This document shows, one piece after another, positions 45,312 to 55,296 of a stretch of DNA of 64,000 bases. The stretch comes from CAKMMH01 sp927798255. Lineage in GTDB: Bacteria > Bdellovibrionota_C > UBA2361 > CAKMMH01. The stretch's first letter is position 1, and every line of letters starts with the position of its first letter. The DNA lies in assembly GCA_034180415.1 (NCBI GenBank), contig JAXFOK010000060.1, positions 1 to 64,000 on the forward strand, given 5' to 3'. The notes under the pieces were generated by a model. That model had not been told where the DNA came from. It made no database searches and saw nothing but the letters and a program-made list of their open reading frames with translations. Both the position numbers and the translations under genes were made by a program.

Positions 45312-47813
45312 ATGAGATTATTTATAGAAAACCAAACATTACTATACATTAACTTGTTAAGTTTATTTTTTTTAATAAGTCTTATTTATATTTTTAAATT
45401 TAAACCAAAAAAAACTTGGATTTACCAAATATTATCATTATTCTTTTTAGGTCTAACTTTTTGTAATATATATTATATTTCAAGCAGCAAAAATTCAAAA
45501 AATGCATTTTTAATTGATATTTCAAATAGTATGCCAAATGAATATGTATATTCATTTATTAAGACTTTTTATACTAAAAATGATGATATTTACTTATTTG
45601 CAAAGAACACAACCTCCTACCCTATCAACATAAATGATTTAAAAAATTATGATGAATTAAAAGATTCTTGGAAAAATTTAAATCTTAATAAAACTTATAT
45701 AAAAAGTGCTATATTAAATATAGAAAATAAAGATAAATATAATAATATTTTTATATATACTGATGGATATGAAACTAAAAATAGTCTTAAAAACTATCTT
45801 TTAACTTCAAATTTTACTGAAAAAATTTTTCCAATAACTCCTAAATTTTTAAAAACAAGTGATGATTTAAAGGAAATAACGACATTAGTTAATTATGCTC
45901 CTAAAGGTACGTTAAATAAAAAAAGTAAACTAAGAATTATTTTAAAAAATAATAAAAATAGCGATAAAAAAATCAGCTTAAAAATATCGGATTCAAATAA
46001 TCTGAATCTTAACGAAGATATCACTATAAGCTCTAATAACTTTTTTTCAAAAGATTATTACACAAATAATCTTTTAAAGCCCTTAAATAAAATCTCGATT
46101 GAACTTTATAATATAGATAATTCTCTTATTGAAAAAAAAATTATTTACATTTCTGCTAGCAAAAAAGATGATATTTTGCTTATTAGTAATTCATTTCAAG
46201 ATGCTGCGTATATTGAAAAAATTATCAAAAAACTAGGATATAATTTAAATTCAATATATGAAATCGAAAATAATTTTTCAGATAATTTAGATAAATATTC
46301 ACTCATTATTTTAAATAATTTTCCATATAAAAAACTAGGGCTAGATAATTCTAAGAAAATTGCATCTTTTGTAAAAAAAGGCGGAAAGTTTTTAATGTTA
46401 GGAGGTGAAAATTCTTTTGGTTTTGGAAAATTTAAAAGTACACCAATCGAAGAAATTTCTCCTGTCACCTTTAATGAACCAAAAAAAGAAGTTAAAAGGG
46501 CAAATTTTGCAGTAGCTTTAATATTAGATAATTCTTTAAGCATGTCAAAAGGACAGAAAATTGAATATTTAAAATTAGCAAGCGAAAAATTAATTAAAAA
46601 TCTAAATGATGAAGATTATCTTGGTATAATTGGATTTAGCTCAACATCTTTTACAGTGTTCCCTATAAATAAAATGAAAGATTTTAGACAAAATGCTACA
46701 AATAGTCTTAATAAATTATCTCCTATGGGAGGAACGAACTTAATGCCAGCAATAAATGATGCGATACAAATGCTAAGCAAAGTTAAAACTGGTAAAAAAC
46801 ATATTATTATTTTATCAGATGGACAAATCCCTGGTAGAATAAAAAGTTTTTTAGATGTCGCTACATTAACGCGAATGATAGGAAGCACACTTTCAACGAT
46901 CATGTTAGGCGAAACTAGTTACGATAAAATTTTAAAGGAAATGGCAAGATTAGGAAATGGAAATTATTTTATAGCAAAAAATGAAAATGAACTACCAAAT
47001 ATATTTATCGATGATTTAAAAATCATAAAGGGATCAAAAGATTTAAAAGAAAAAATCTTTAAAGTTGAACCTAATAATTTAAAAAGTACAAACCTAAACA
47101 CCTTTCCTACATTAAATGGCGTAATTAATACTACCGCTAAAGAAGATTCCATAACTGAACTTTATGCTGTCGATTTTATTGATAAAATTCCGCTACTTGT
47201 TAGCAAAGATATAGAAAAAGGAAAATCGATTGCATTTACATCTGATATGAATGGAAGATGGTCTAAAAACTGGATTGAATGGGAAGATATATACGTTTTT
47301 TGGGAAGAATTATTAAATAATACATTACAAGATTTTTCAAAAAACACTTCTAATATATTAGACTATGATATTTCTTATTACATAAAAAATGGAAATTTAT
47401 TTTTTGATATTAATATTTTTAAAAATATATCATCTAACGATTTAAAATTTGAACTTCAGATTAATGGTGATAAAAATGATTTAGATTTAAAAAAAATTGC
47501 AAATGGTCATTATATTGCTAAGTATGAAAATATTATTACTGGAAAATATAAAGCTTATATGAAATTTAAGGAAAAGAAATCATTACCTATAATATTTTTT
47601 CTTAAAGAAAATGAAACTAATGAACAAAAGCATAATATCGCAAATTTAAATTTACTTTCACAGTTAGCTTCAAAACATTCTGGTAAAATCAATCCTAGTG
47701 TAAAAGATATAAAATCAAATAAGAGTATTCATAGCAAAAAAGACTTATCACTATTATTTATAGTGTCAAGTCTTATATCTTTGCTATATAGTATTTATCT
47801 TAGAGAAAAGTAA
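45312..47813 (+). CDS. VWA-domain membrane protein with GATase-like insertion
   Basis: 833 residues. Helices near residues 10-30 and 38-55 are followed by a glutamine-amidotransferase-like segment (KKGGKFLMLGGENSFGFG, about 355-372; no catalytic Cys seen). A full VWA domain begins at about 395 with the metal site LILDNSLSMS and MGGTNLMPAI, followed by ILSDGQIPG. A C-terminal membrane helix ends the protein. It pairs with the BatA-like protein. Last gene of the rpmH-to-VWA co-directional block. Confidence 0.83.
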   Translation: MRLFIENQTLLYINLLSLFFLISLIYIFKFKPKKTWIYQILSLFFLGLTFCNIYYISSSKNSKNAFLIDISNSMPNEYVYSFIKTFYTKNDDIYLFAKNTTSYPININDLKNYDELKDSWKNLNLNKTYIKSAILNIENKDKYNNIFIYTDGYETKNSLKNYLLTSNFTEKIFPITPKFLKTSDDLKEITTLVNYAPKGTLNKKSKLRIILKNNKNSDKKISLKISDSNNLNLNEDITISSNNFFSKDYYTNNLLKPLNKISIELYNIDNSLIEKKIIYISASKKDDILLISNSFQDAAYIEKIIKKLGYNLNSIYEIENNFSDNLDKYSLIILNNFPYKKLGLDNSKKIASFVKKGGKFLMLGGENSFGFGKFKSTPIEEISPVTFNEPKKEVKRANFAVALILDNSLSMSKGQKIEYLKLASEKLIKNLNDEDYLGIIGFSSTSFTVFPINKMKDFRQNATNSLNKLSPMGGTNLMPAINDAIQMLSKVKTGKKHIIILSDGQIPGRIKSFLDVATLTRMIGSTLSTIMLGETSYDKILKEMARLGNGNYFIAKNENELPNIFIDDLKIIKGSKDLKEKIFKVEPNNLKSTNLNTFPTLNGVINTTAKEDSITELYAVDFIDKIPLLVSKDIEKGKSIAFTSDMNGRWSKNWIEWEDIYVFWEELLNNTLQDFSKNTSNILDYDISYYIKNGNLFFDINIFKNISSNDLKFELQINGDKNDLDLKKIANGHYIAKYENIITGKYKAYMKFKEKKSLPIIFFLKENETNEQKHNIANLNLLSQLASKHSGKINPSVKDIKSNKSIHSKKDLSLLFIVSSLISLLYSIYLREK

Positions 47814-48036
47814 ATGTAGGAGAGGTTCTGGAAACAGGAGGCAAGGGTCAAGTTAATGGCACTCAAAATTTTTGTTTAGTCGCCCCCTACGGGGTCGGAA
47901 TTTATGGGGTTATTACGCACATCGGAGTATCCTCATGAATGTCGCTAACATGAACATTCCCGAGTCTACACCGGCAGCCCCACTTCGTTCGTCTACATTC
48001 TGCCCTAGCGCCGCATGCTAACGCACGCTCTAATAT
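47814..48036. other. Convergent intergenic region with hairpin cluster
   Basis: It begins with a short degenerate CAGG-type tract (about 47823-47860). From 47878 it becomes GC-richer and foldable: CGCCCC-CTAC-GGGG(T), ATGGGG...CCCCA, and GAATGT...ACATTC. It resembles the cluster at 20953-21125 in kind. The palindromic element of pgi follows. Confidence 0.5.
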
Positions 48037-48158
48037 AATGAGAAGAGGCGCAAAAAAGACAAGGCATTCGAGAGAACGTGAGCCGAAGCTGTACTAGCGT
48101 ACAGCGAGGTTTGCGTTACTCTCGAATAACGCCGTATTTTTTGATGCATCTTCTCATT
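48037..48158. repeat. Palindromic element copy 2 (on the stop codon of pgi)
   Basis: 122 bp; outer arms perfect over 10 bp (AATGAGAAGA / TCTTCTCATT), and a second perfect 9-bp stem inside (ATTCGAGAG / CTCTCGAAT). The right arm contains the pgi stop TGA. It shares AAAGACAAGGCAT, GTACAGCGAGG, CTCTCGAATAACGC and GATGCATC with the copy at 8028-8155 but has a different, still complementary, outer stem. Confidence 0.75.
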
Positions 48159-49746
48159 TTTTTGAGTATTTTCTATCAAAGATCAGTACCTCTCCATCAT
48201 CCTTTATCTTACCATTAGCTTCAAGGTGTCTTAATATCCTGTAAACAACAGCCATATTTTGATTTTCATCGAGCTTAAATGCGATATCTTCAAGAGATTG
48301 TGGAGTACCTTCTTTTTCTAAAAGACTTTCTATTTTTAACTTTAAATCTAAGATTTTTGCTGCAGCTTTTTTACCAGCCTCAACTCCAGGTTGGTGATAT
48401 GCGTTAATGTTAATAAGTGTTGCATAAAAGCCAACTGCTCTTTCAAAAAGAGCTATAAGCATACCAATTGTAAATGGGCTTAACTCTTTAATTGTAATTG
48501 TACAAGATTTTTTACCACCTTCTGTTAAGGCGATTTGAGTTCCTTGGTAAAATCCAAATAAATAATCACCAGAGTCTACATTATCTTCAACTTGGAATTT
48601 ACACATTTTATCAGTACTTGCAACTGATGCTTTTGCAGAAAGAACTTCTATAAAAGTTACAAAAAAATTATCAAGTCCATCTCTTAATTGTTGAATATAA
48701 GCATGTTGGTCAGTAGATCCTTTATTTCCATAAACTGAAATTCCTTGATATACAAAATTACCATCTCTATCTTCTTTCTTTCCTAAGCTTTCCATGATTA
48801 ATTGTTGTAAGTATTTTGAAAAAAGCTCAAGCCTATCTTTGTATGGCAAAATTACCATATCCTTCTTTCCCTTTCCATCCCCGGCAACATACCATACCAT
48901 TGATAAAAGCGCTGCTGGATTATTTGAAAACTCATTTTTCCTTGTAAGAGAATCCATATATGCTGCACCAGCTAAGAACTCATCGATATTAAATCCTTGA
49001 AGTGCGGCAGGTAATAATCCTACGACGCTAGTTTCACTTGTTCTTCCACCAACAAAATCCCACATCGGAAATGTTTGAAGCCAGTTTTCACTATGTGCTG
49101 TTTTATCTAAATTACTTCCTTCACATGTTACTGCTACAAAATGTTTAGTATAATCAAGATTTGAATCTTTAAGTGCCTTTTCAGCAATAAGCATTCCATT
49201 TCTTGTTTCTTTTGTCCCACCTGATTTTGAAATTACAACACAAAGTGTAGTCTCAAGATTAGGAATTTTATCTAATGTTTTTTGCATTCCATCAGGGTCA
49301 GTATTATCAAAAAAGAAAACTTGCATCTTGTCATTTTTTGAAGTAAGCGCGTTACTTAAAAATTGAGGGCCAAGAGCAGAACCACCAATACCAATAAGAA
49401 GCAAAGTATCAAAATTTTTACCTGTCGATGATACGATTTTTCCACTATGAACATTATTTGCAAATTCTTTTATATCTTTTATTGTTTTTTCAATACATTC
49501 CTTTATTTCATTATTTGGAGCTAATGATGGAGTCCTAAGCCAATAATGCCCTACCATTCTATTTTCATCAGGATTGGCGATACTTCCACTTTCTAAAGCT
49601 TGCATATCTTTAAAAACTTTTTCAAATTTCTTTTCAAAATCTTTTTTAACTTCTTTGTTTATTCCAATATTTCCTAAATCAATTGAAAATTCAGTTTTAT
49701 TATCAAAATAAAAATTTTCTTTAAATTCAATCCAATTTTGGCTCAT
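48154..49746 (-). CDS. pgi: Glucose-6-phosphate isomerase
   Basis: 530 residues from the ATG at 49746, which has GGAG 8 bases upstream; a GTG three codons earlier is less likely. The two SIS domains are present, with GIGGSALGPQFL (about residue 117), VISKSGGTKETRNG, and the C-terminal active-site region (GYQGTQIAL..., NINAYHQPGVEAGK). It interconverts glucose-6-P and fructose-6-P. The last 60 residues (about 470-530) form an extra winged-helix-like extension, as in the longer PGIs of some cyanobacteria and others. The stop lies inside a palindromic element. Confidence 0.95.
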   Translation of the reverse strand: MSQNWIEFKENFYFDNKTEFSIDLGNIGINKEVKKDFEKKFEKVFKDMQALESGSIANPDENRMVGHYWLRTPSLAPNNEIKECIEKTIKDIKEFANNVHSGKIVSSTGKNFDTLLLIGIGGSALGPQFLSNALTSKNDKMQVFFFDNTDPDGMQKTLDKIPNLETTLCVVISKSGGTKETRNGMLIAEKALKDSNLDYTKHFVAVTCEGSNLDKTAHSENWLQTFPMWDFVGGRTSETSVVGLLPAALQGFNIDEFLAGAAYMDSLTRKNEFSNNPAALLSMVWYVAGDGKGKKDMVILPYKDRLELFSKYLQQLIMESLGKKEDRDGNFVYQGISVYGNKGSTDQHAYIQQLRDGLDNFFVTFIEVLSAKASVASTDKMCKFQVEDNVDSGDYLFGFYQGTQIALTEGGKKSCTITIKELSPFTIGMLIALFERAVGFYATLININAYHQPGVEAGKKAAAKILDLKLKIESLLEKEGTPQSLEDIAFKLDENQNMAVVYRILRHLEANGKIKDDGEVLIFDRKYSKK

Positions 49747-49806
49747 GAATGACACTCCTTTTAAATAATTTTAAATTTATTAGATTTTATCAAAGTGAGG
49801 AAAAAA

Positions 49807-49947
49807 ATGCTATGGGGAAAAAGAAATGTAAAAGAAACAGATATATATAAAATTTTAGGTATAAAAGAATATTATGATACTTACATCTACACTTACACTT
49901 ATCTTATAATTTACAAATCTTATAATTTACAAAGTTTGCTAGTATAA
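49807..49947 (+). CDS. Possible small ORF of 46 residues
   Basis: The ATG has AGGA about 6 bases upstream. The frame runs MLWGKRNVKETDIYKILGIK... to TAA, ending in Tyr/Thr-rich low-complexity sequence over a duplicated 15-bp unit (CTTATAATTTACAAA). There is no recognised domain. Probably a chance ORF or a gene stump. Confidence 0.15.
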   Translation: MLWGKRNVKETDIYKILGIKEYYDTYIYTYTYLIIYKSYNLQSLLV

Positions 49948-50029
49948 ACTTTTGAAATATATATTATGCCCAAAAATAAACTAATTTCTAGAATACATTT
50001 TTACTAGTTGAATCTATAAGAATTAAATA

Positions 50030-50611
50030 TTATTTTTTACCTTTCTTAGAATTATCCTTTTTACCCTTCTTGCCATTTTTTGACTTATCATCAGTTTCTT
50101 CTTCTTCAGGATTGATTTCTTTAATTTCTTCACAAAGGACATCTCGTTTTACGACACCTTGACAATCCCCTACTATATTTTCGCAATCTAGTTTTATAGA
50201 ATCTTCTATTTGTTTTCTTATTATGAAACTACTTGATTCTAAATCTGTTTTTAATTTTTTATATTTACTTGAAATACATCCACTAAAACTTTCATGCTCA
50301 AGCTTACATTCACTTAAAATATCACCTTGCTTTTCAAGTAACATATAATTTAAATTCTTTTCTGCATCCTCTTTTTTATCACCTTCTGCAACAATAACCC
50401 CCCAATAACTCTCTCTTACTTTTTCCTCTTTTAATTTTTGAGGAATCTTCTTTAAAATCTCTCTATTCTCTTGTTTATAACTAGCATCATGTTTCCATTT
50501 ATAAAAAACTGGAGCTTTACATATAGCTTTTGCATGCGCATCAAAGCTTACACAAAAATTAATAAAACAGCTTATTATAATTATAATAAATATTTTACTA
50601 TTCCATGCCAT
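50030..50611 (-). CDS. Hypothetical secreted lysine-rich protein
   Basis: About 193 residues from ATG at 50611; an upstream ATG eight codons earlier is also in frame. A signal peptide (IIIIISCFINFCVSFDAHA) is followed by a helical, charged domain with six Cys and an acidic then lysine-rich low-complexity tail (EEEETDDKSKNGKKGKK...). Extracytoplasmic location is likely. I do not recognise it. It is divergent from the HDOD gene with almost no spacer. Confidence 0.55.
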   Translation of the reverse strand: MAWNSKIFIIIIISCFINFCVSFDAHAKAICKAPVFYKWKHDASYKQENREILKKIPQKLKEEKVRESYWGVIVAEGDKKEDAEKNLNYMLLEKQGDILSECKLEHESFSGCISSKYKKLKTDLESSSFIIRKQIEDSIKLDCENIVGDCQGVVKRDVLCEEIKEINPEEEETDDKSKNGKKGKKDNSKKGKK

Positions 50612-50702
50612 GATTATAAGAACGTATAAAATCAAAAAAAACTTAAGTATTATTTATAAATTGTCGAAAATATACACTAAAGGTTTATTAAGGTACAAAA
50701 AT

Positions 50703-52286
50703 TTGGTAGTTCAAAATAAAAAAACATCATTATTAAGTATAGTTATACCTGTTAGCGCAGATATATTACAAGAGAGCATAAGACTAGTTAACAATAAAAA
50801 TACAAGGATTGAAAATCTTGCTATTTGTGCATCACAAGATCCTGCTCTTGTTATAGAGATATTAAAAAATGCTAACACTTCATTCTTTTCTGGTGGAAAA
50901 ACTACCACAACTTCTGTAAAGTCAGCATTAACAAGATTAGGTGGTGATACAATTAATTCGATCTTAACAGGACTTCAAAGCAGACCTGAACCGGAAAATG
51001 AAAAAGTTTTTGAAATATTAAATCTGTATAGAGATAAAAGTAAAAGAGCATCAATTATCGCAAGAATGTTCTCGGAATCAATAAACAAGATGATAGAAGA
51101 AGAGTGCCTTGCATCAGGTTTATTTTTGTATTTAGGTTATATTTTAGCTATTATGTCTTTAGGAGAAGATTTTGTAAAAATAGCAGAAAATAATTCTCAA
51201 GCAACATTAAAATTTAAATTAGCAAAAGATTATAATATAGATGTTGAACAAGCATCTCGCGATTACTTAATAAAACAAGGCATGCCTGATATGATTATTT
51301 CAGGATTAGATAGAGATAGTATTGTTAAAAATGATAAAAATAAATCTCTCTTAAAATCAATTGTTTGGTCTGCTTACGAATTTATTGAATATTTTGATTC
51401 AAACAAGTGGGGAAAATTGGCACCAGGACAAATTTTATCACCTAAAAGCCCTATTAGAGCGCTTCCTTTAAATGAAACTCAATATAGAAAAATTTATGAA
51501 CGTGCAGCTGGTTATTTTATATCAAATCAGCTTTTAAATATGACTAAACTTAAAAGTCGTCAAAATGCTGCCAAAGAAGCTCAAGAACAACAAGAAAATG
51601 CTGAAAAAGAATTTGAAAATGAATCTATTAATCAAACAAAAACAATTATTGATTCTTCTTTCCAAAATGAATTAAATGAACTTTTAGGTACTATTAAAAA
51701 AGATAAATTTAAACTTAAACAAGCAAAAGATGAACCTATAAAAGAAGCAAGAAAAAGTTTTGAAGAGCTTAACATAACAAAACCAATAGATACTTATTCT
51801 GAAGAATCAAACAAATTATTAAGAAAAACAGAGTTACTTCTTAATAATATAAAAACAAGTGAAGAAGCCATTAAAAAAATACTAGAATTATTAGTTGATA
51901 AAGGACCATTTGAAAAAGCTTGCATTATCGTAGTTTCTGACGATAAAGATGCTGCAATAGTTGCTTGTTCTAGAGGACCAATTGGAAATGGGCAAAAAAT
52001 ATCTATCACAGACTCGATATCACCTCTAGCGCAAAGCTTTTCAAAAGTTCAATCTTTTGGAAATAAAGAAGGAGCAGAATCTCCTTTTAGAAGTAAATCT
52101 TTTGCTATTACTCCTCTTGATGTAAATCACACGACACCTGTTTCATTATATGCAGATTGCGGAGATAAATCTCTAACATTTGAAGCAAGAAGAATTTTTA
52201 GAAATATTGCAGATATTTTAAATCAAAGGCTTCCTGCCCTTGCAGGTGGTATTCCTATTGAAGTTTCTGTAGAAGATGAAGAATAA
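50703..52286 (+). CDS. HDOD-domain protein
   Basis: About 527 residues from a TTG at 50703 with AAGG upstream. An ATG at 50610 is in frame but would overlap the divergent gene, so the start is uncertain. Residues of the HDOD domain follow at once (IPVSADILQESIRLV, LAICASQDPALVIEILKNANT, SALTRLGGDTINSIL). A charged, Gln/Glu-rich linker (about 310-390) leads to a GAF-like C-terminal region. HDOD proteins are signalling modules without catalytic HD residues, common in Deltaproteobacteria. No c-di-GMP domains are attached. Confidence 0.75.
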   Translation: MVVQNKKTSLLSIVIPVSADILQESIRLVNNKNTRIENLAICASQDPALVIEILKNANTSFFSGGKTTTTSVKSALTRLGGDTINSILTGLQSRPEPENEKVFEILNLYRDKSKRASIIARMFSESINKMIEEECLASGLFLYLGYILAIMSLGEDFVKIAENNSQATLKFKLAKDYNIDVEQASRDYLIKQGMPDMIISGLDRDSIVKNDKNKSLLKSIVWSAYEFIEYFDSNKWGKLAPGQILSPKSPIRALPLNETQYRKIYERAAGYFISNQLLNMTKLKSRQNAAKEAQEQQENAEKEFENESINQTKTIIDSSFQNELNELLGTIKKDKFKLKQAKDEPIKEARKSFEELNITKPIDTYSEESNKLLRKTELLLNNIKTSEEAIKKILELLVDKGPFEKACIIVVSDDKDAAIVACSRGPIGNGQKISITDSISPLAQSFSKVQSFGNKEGAESPFRSKSFAITPLDVNHTTPVSLYADCGDKSLTFEARRIFRNIADILNQRLPALAGGIPIEVSVEDEE

Positions 52287-52289
52287 ACT

Positions 52290-53504
52290 TTAAAACATAT
52301 TAATAAAATGTTTAAATACTGCAGAACCAGCCCAAAAAGTACCAATAGAACCAAGCAAATTTGTAAGTGCTGCAACTAGAAGAATTTTACTTAATCTATT
52401 TTTCCACCACCCTTTAAGAGTTGTTAAATCATCAGATACAGTTTCGAAATCCTCTATGGTTGGTTTTTTAATCCAAGCCTCTATAAGGCCTGCAAAAATC
52501 CCTACACTAACTGTTGGGTTAAGTGCAGTAAATGGTGCTAAAATAGCAGAAGCTAAAATTGTTATAGGATGTGCTAAAGCTAAGCTTGCACCAATTGCAG
52601 CAGATATTGATTTTATGAAGAACCAGCTTTTTAACATCTCGGTGGCATTTGAAAAATCTGCCTTGCAAAATCCAATAACTATCATCAAAACAACAATTGC
52701 TGGTATTCCATATTTTAAAAATTTTACAAACTTACTTGGAGGTGGCAGCGTTTCAAGTGGAGCTAAATTAGTTTTTTTAAAAATATGTTTTTTAATCCCC
52801 GGAGTGTGTCCCGCTCCAATTATAGCAACAACTTTTTTTCCAGGACATGTTCTTAGTTTTTCTGCAAGATACCAATCCCTTTCATCTATAAGACTTGTTT
52901 TAACTTGAGGAAATTCTTTTGAAAAATCTGAGAGAGCACTTTCTAATGCATCTTGTGATTTTAATTTTTCAATATCTTCTGATTCTATTTCTTGATCTTT
53001 TGCAATTCCAAATAAAATAGAGAAAAAAGTCTTAAGCATTGTAAAAAAACCTAAATTTCCCCACACTCTTTTTAATGTGATTTTAATTTCTCTATCAACA
53101 AGTGCTATAGGAATATGAAGTTCATCTGCAACGCGTGCAGCTGTCATCATCTCAGTTCCAGGTTTCACTTTTAATTTATCACCAAGTTTTTTTTGAAAAG
53201 AAGCAAGCATAAGCTGAGCTATAAGAACATAGAATTTACCCTCTTTTATAACTTTTATAATATCTGTTTTTTTCCATCTATCGGGGTCTTTTAGTGACTC
53301 ATATCTCTTTTCGCAAAGCTCAATAGCAACAGTATCTGGCATAATTTCTCGTATGGTACTCTCTGCTAAATCTACACTATTTTGACTTATATGTGCCGTT
53401 CCTATTAAATAAATATCCTTATCATAAAGATGAATAATATCAACATTATCTTTGTATTTTTCAATATTTTGATTGCTTAAATTAAGTTCTGTAAAATCTG
53501 TCAT
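52290..53504 (-). CDS. TraB family protein
   Basis: 404 residues. The N-terminal catalytic-like domain shows the TraB pattern: IYLIGTAHISQNSV (GTAH motif, about 33-36), DTVAIELCEKRYE, VDREIKITLKR, DERDWYLA and a late GAGHTPGI. The C-terminal third has about four membrane helices. The family resembles erythromycin-esterase/Tiki-like metalloproteases and was first seen as the enterococcal pheromone shutdown protein. The bacterial substrate is unknown. Monocistronic, convergent with the HDOD gene. Confidence 0.88.
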   Translation of the reverse strand: MTDFTELNLSNQNIEKYKDNVDIIHLYDKDIYLIGTAHISQNSVDLAESTIREIMPDTVAIELCEKRYESLKDPDRWKKTDIIKVIKEGKFYVLIAQLMLASFQKKLGDKLKVKPGTEMMTAARVADELHIPIALVDREIKITLKRVWGNLGFFTMLKTFFSILFGIAKDQEIESEDIEKLKSQDALESALSDFSKEFPQVKTSLIDERDWYLAEKLRTCPGKKVVAIIGAGHTPGIKKHIFKKTNLAPLETLPPPSKFVKFLKYGIPAIVVLMIVIGFCKADFSNATEMLKSWFFIKSISAAIGASLALAHPITILASAILAPFTALNPTVSVGIFAGLIEAWIKKPTIEDFETVSDDLTTLKGWWKNRLSKILLVAALTNLLGSIGTFWAGSAVFKHFINMF

Positions 53505-53542
53505 TATATAACCTTTGATATTTTATTTTACAACTAGTTTTT

Positions 53543-54034
53543 TTATTTAACTTTTCTTATTAAATCCTCTGTAACATCAATAGCATTTTCGTTGTACACA
53601 ACGACACCTAAGACTAAAGAGTTCTTATCTAACACTAAATCTATATCGTTATCTTCAGCATATTCTCTTATTACATCAACTACCTTTTTGATTAGTATTT
53701 TATTAGTATCTTTGAATTTCTTTTGTAAACTTGACTTTGAATCATCAGCAAATAATCTTAAATCTCTTGAAGCCTTTTCAAGTTCTAACCCTTTATTTTT
53801 ATCATTTGTCTTAATATACTCTTGCTCTAATTTTTTAACTTTTTCAGCTCTCTTTTCATAATCTTTCTTTGCAGCATCACTTAATTTCTCGAGTTCTTCT
53901 CTTTTAATTTTGGCTTCAGTTGTCGAATTTACTACTCTATTTAAATCAACAATTGCAACTTTGTATTCTGCGTATACATTACTTATCGACAAACAAAACA
54001 CTACTAATAGGAAAATACATTTTAATTTGAACAT
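53543..54034 (-). CDS. Skp/OmpH family periplasmic chaperone
   Basis: 163 residues. A signal peptide (1-22, ...NVYA) is followed by KVAIVDLNRVVNST and a long charged coiled coil (about 40-115), then the returning KKVVDVIREYAEDNDIDLVLDKNS. This is the Skp/OmpH jellyfish architecture that keeps outer-membrane proteins soluble. It usually sits next to bamA or lpxD, but not here. Confidence 0.87.
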   Translation of the reverse strand: MFKLKCIFLLVVFCLSISNVYAEYKVAIVDLNRVVNSTTEAKIKREELEKLSDAAKKDYEKRAEKVKKLEQEYIKTNDKNKGLELEKASRDLRLFADDSKSSLQKKFKDTNKILIKKVVDVIREYAEDNDIDLVLDKNSLVLGVVVYNENAIDVTEDLIRKVK

Positions 54035-54121
54035 ACAAAAATAACCCCTTCTAAAGAATTTTTAATTTTATTTCTTTACAAGGGATTATGTTAAAAGTTT
54101 ATGAAAGATATTGCAAGGGGC

Positions 54122-55054
54122 TTACGCGATAGGAACTAATTTGTCCCCCTCAAGATAATATTTATGAACATTACCTTTTTTATCCATAACTTTTACACTA
54201 GGTTTATTTTTTACGACATTATGCTGAGTTATGTGTAATAAATCGTTAGTATTAACACCTCTTTGATTGTAAATCGAAACGCCTTTTTCTTCATCACCTC
54301 TTAGAGATAATGTTAATTCACCGTTTGAAGCTGCAAGACCAATTTTTAATGCATCATCCTTAGTTACACGAAGTGAAGCTGTTACAGGCATTGGCGCGAT
54401 TTCTGCTCCTTCTTTTTCAGCTGCATTTCTATCTTCTAAAGTTATTCTATCTGCTGATATTACGTATGCATTTTGAACAATTGGAACTATTGTTGGCTTT
54501 TTGTTTACATTTGAAATCCAATATACATCAACTGAAGTACCAGCTTGCAACCAACCCTCAATTGATTTTGTTGGTGATAATGTGATAGTTACTGCTCTAT
54601 ATCCTGCAGGAATTTTATCAATAATTTTATTCGTAGATACGCTTTGAGAAACCTTATCTGTAGAAATAGCTTGTCCACTGTATAATGTTTCTTTACTATA
54701 TAATCCAACAATTTTTGAATAATCAGTTACTGCATTTGAAGCGTATTCTGCAGGGATTTTCTTTTTAGTTAATAAATTAAATGAAATCTTTGTCCTAGGT
54801 TCAATGTTAATAATAGGAACTATAATTTCTACTAACTTTTCTTTTGTTATTTCATGATTGACACTAGCATAAGCATTACTTACTAGTTTTAAAGAATCTT
54901 TCTCGTCAGATTCTGACATTTTAGAGTAACCAACGACAAGAATAATTAATCCAAATAAAAGAAAAACAGAAATTACCATTAAAATAATTAAATGTTCTCT
55001 TTGTCTTCTTTTTGCTTGACCTAAATAAAAAGCTGGATAATTACTGCATATCAT
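54122..55054 (-). CDS. cpaB: Flp pilus assembly protein CpaB/RcpC
   Basis: 310 residues from the ATG at 55054, which has GGAG 6 bases upstream. An in-frame ATG far upstream (55210) would add a hydrophobic stretch without a ribosome site. One membrane helix (about 24-45) is followed by a SAF-like domain (KIPAEYASNAVTDYSKIVGLYSKETLYSGQAI) and the RcpC domain (PAGYRAVTITLSPTKSIEGWLQAGTSVDVYW). CpaB supports Flp/Tad pilus secretion. No other tad genes are adjacent. Confidence 0.85.
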   Translation of the reverse strand: MICSNYPAFYLGQAKRRQREHLIILMVISVFLLFGLIILVVGYSKMSESDEKDSLKLVSNAYASVNHEITKEKLVEIIVPIINIEPRTKISFNLLTKKKIPAEYASNAVTDYSKIVGLYSKETLYSGQAISTDKVSQSVSTNKIIDKIPAGYRAVTITLSPTKSIEGWLQAGTSVDVYWISNVNKKPTIVPIVQNAYVISADRITLEDRNAAEKEGAEIAPMPVTASLRVTKDDALKIGLAASNGELTLSLRGDEEKGVSIYNQRGVNTNDLLHITQHNVVKNKPSVKVMDKKGNVHKYYLEGDKLVPIA

Positions 55055-55296
55055 ATTGAACTCCGTATTAAATAAACCTTTTTGCTTAGCGTGTGTATAA
55101 ATCAAACAAAGTGAGATATTTGATTCAATAATAAATAAAAAAGCTGATAACATATTAGAATTAAATGATATTTTATTAAGAAATCTCCGATATACTCCCT
55201 TAAAATTCATATTTTTGCTTAATTAGTTAAATTATAATAAAATTTTTTAATCGAACGCTGTTTATTTTTAAAGCTATTTTATAGAGATTTTAAAAA

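Noticed and set aside
49807..49947. J-domain protein start (DIYKILGIKE resembles a DnaJ opening)
   Set aside because: The HPD motif and remaining helices are absent and the frame ends in low-complexity sequence.
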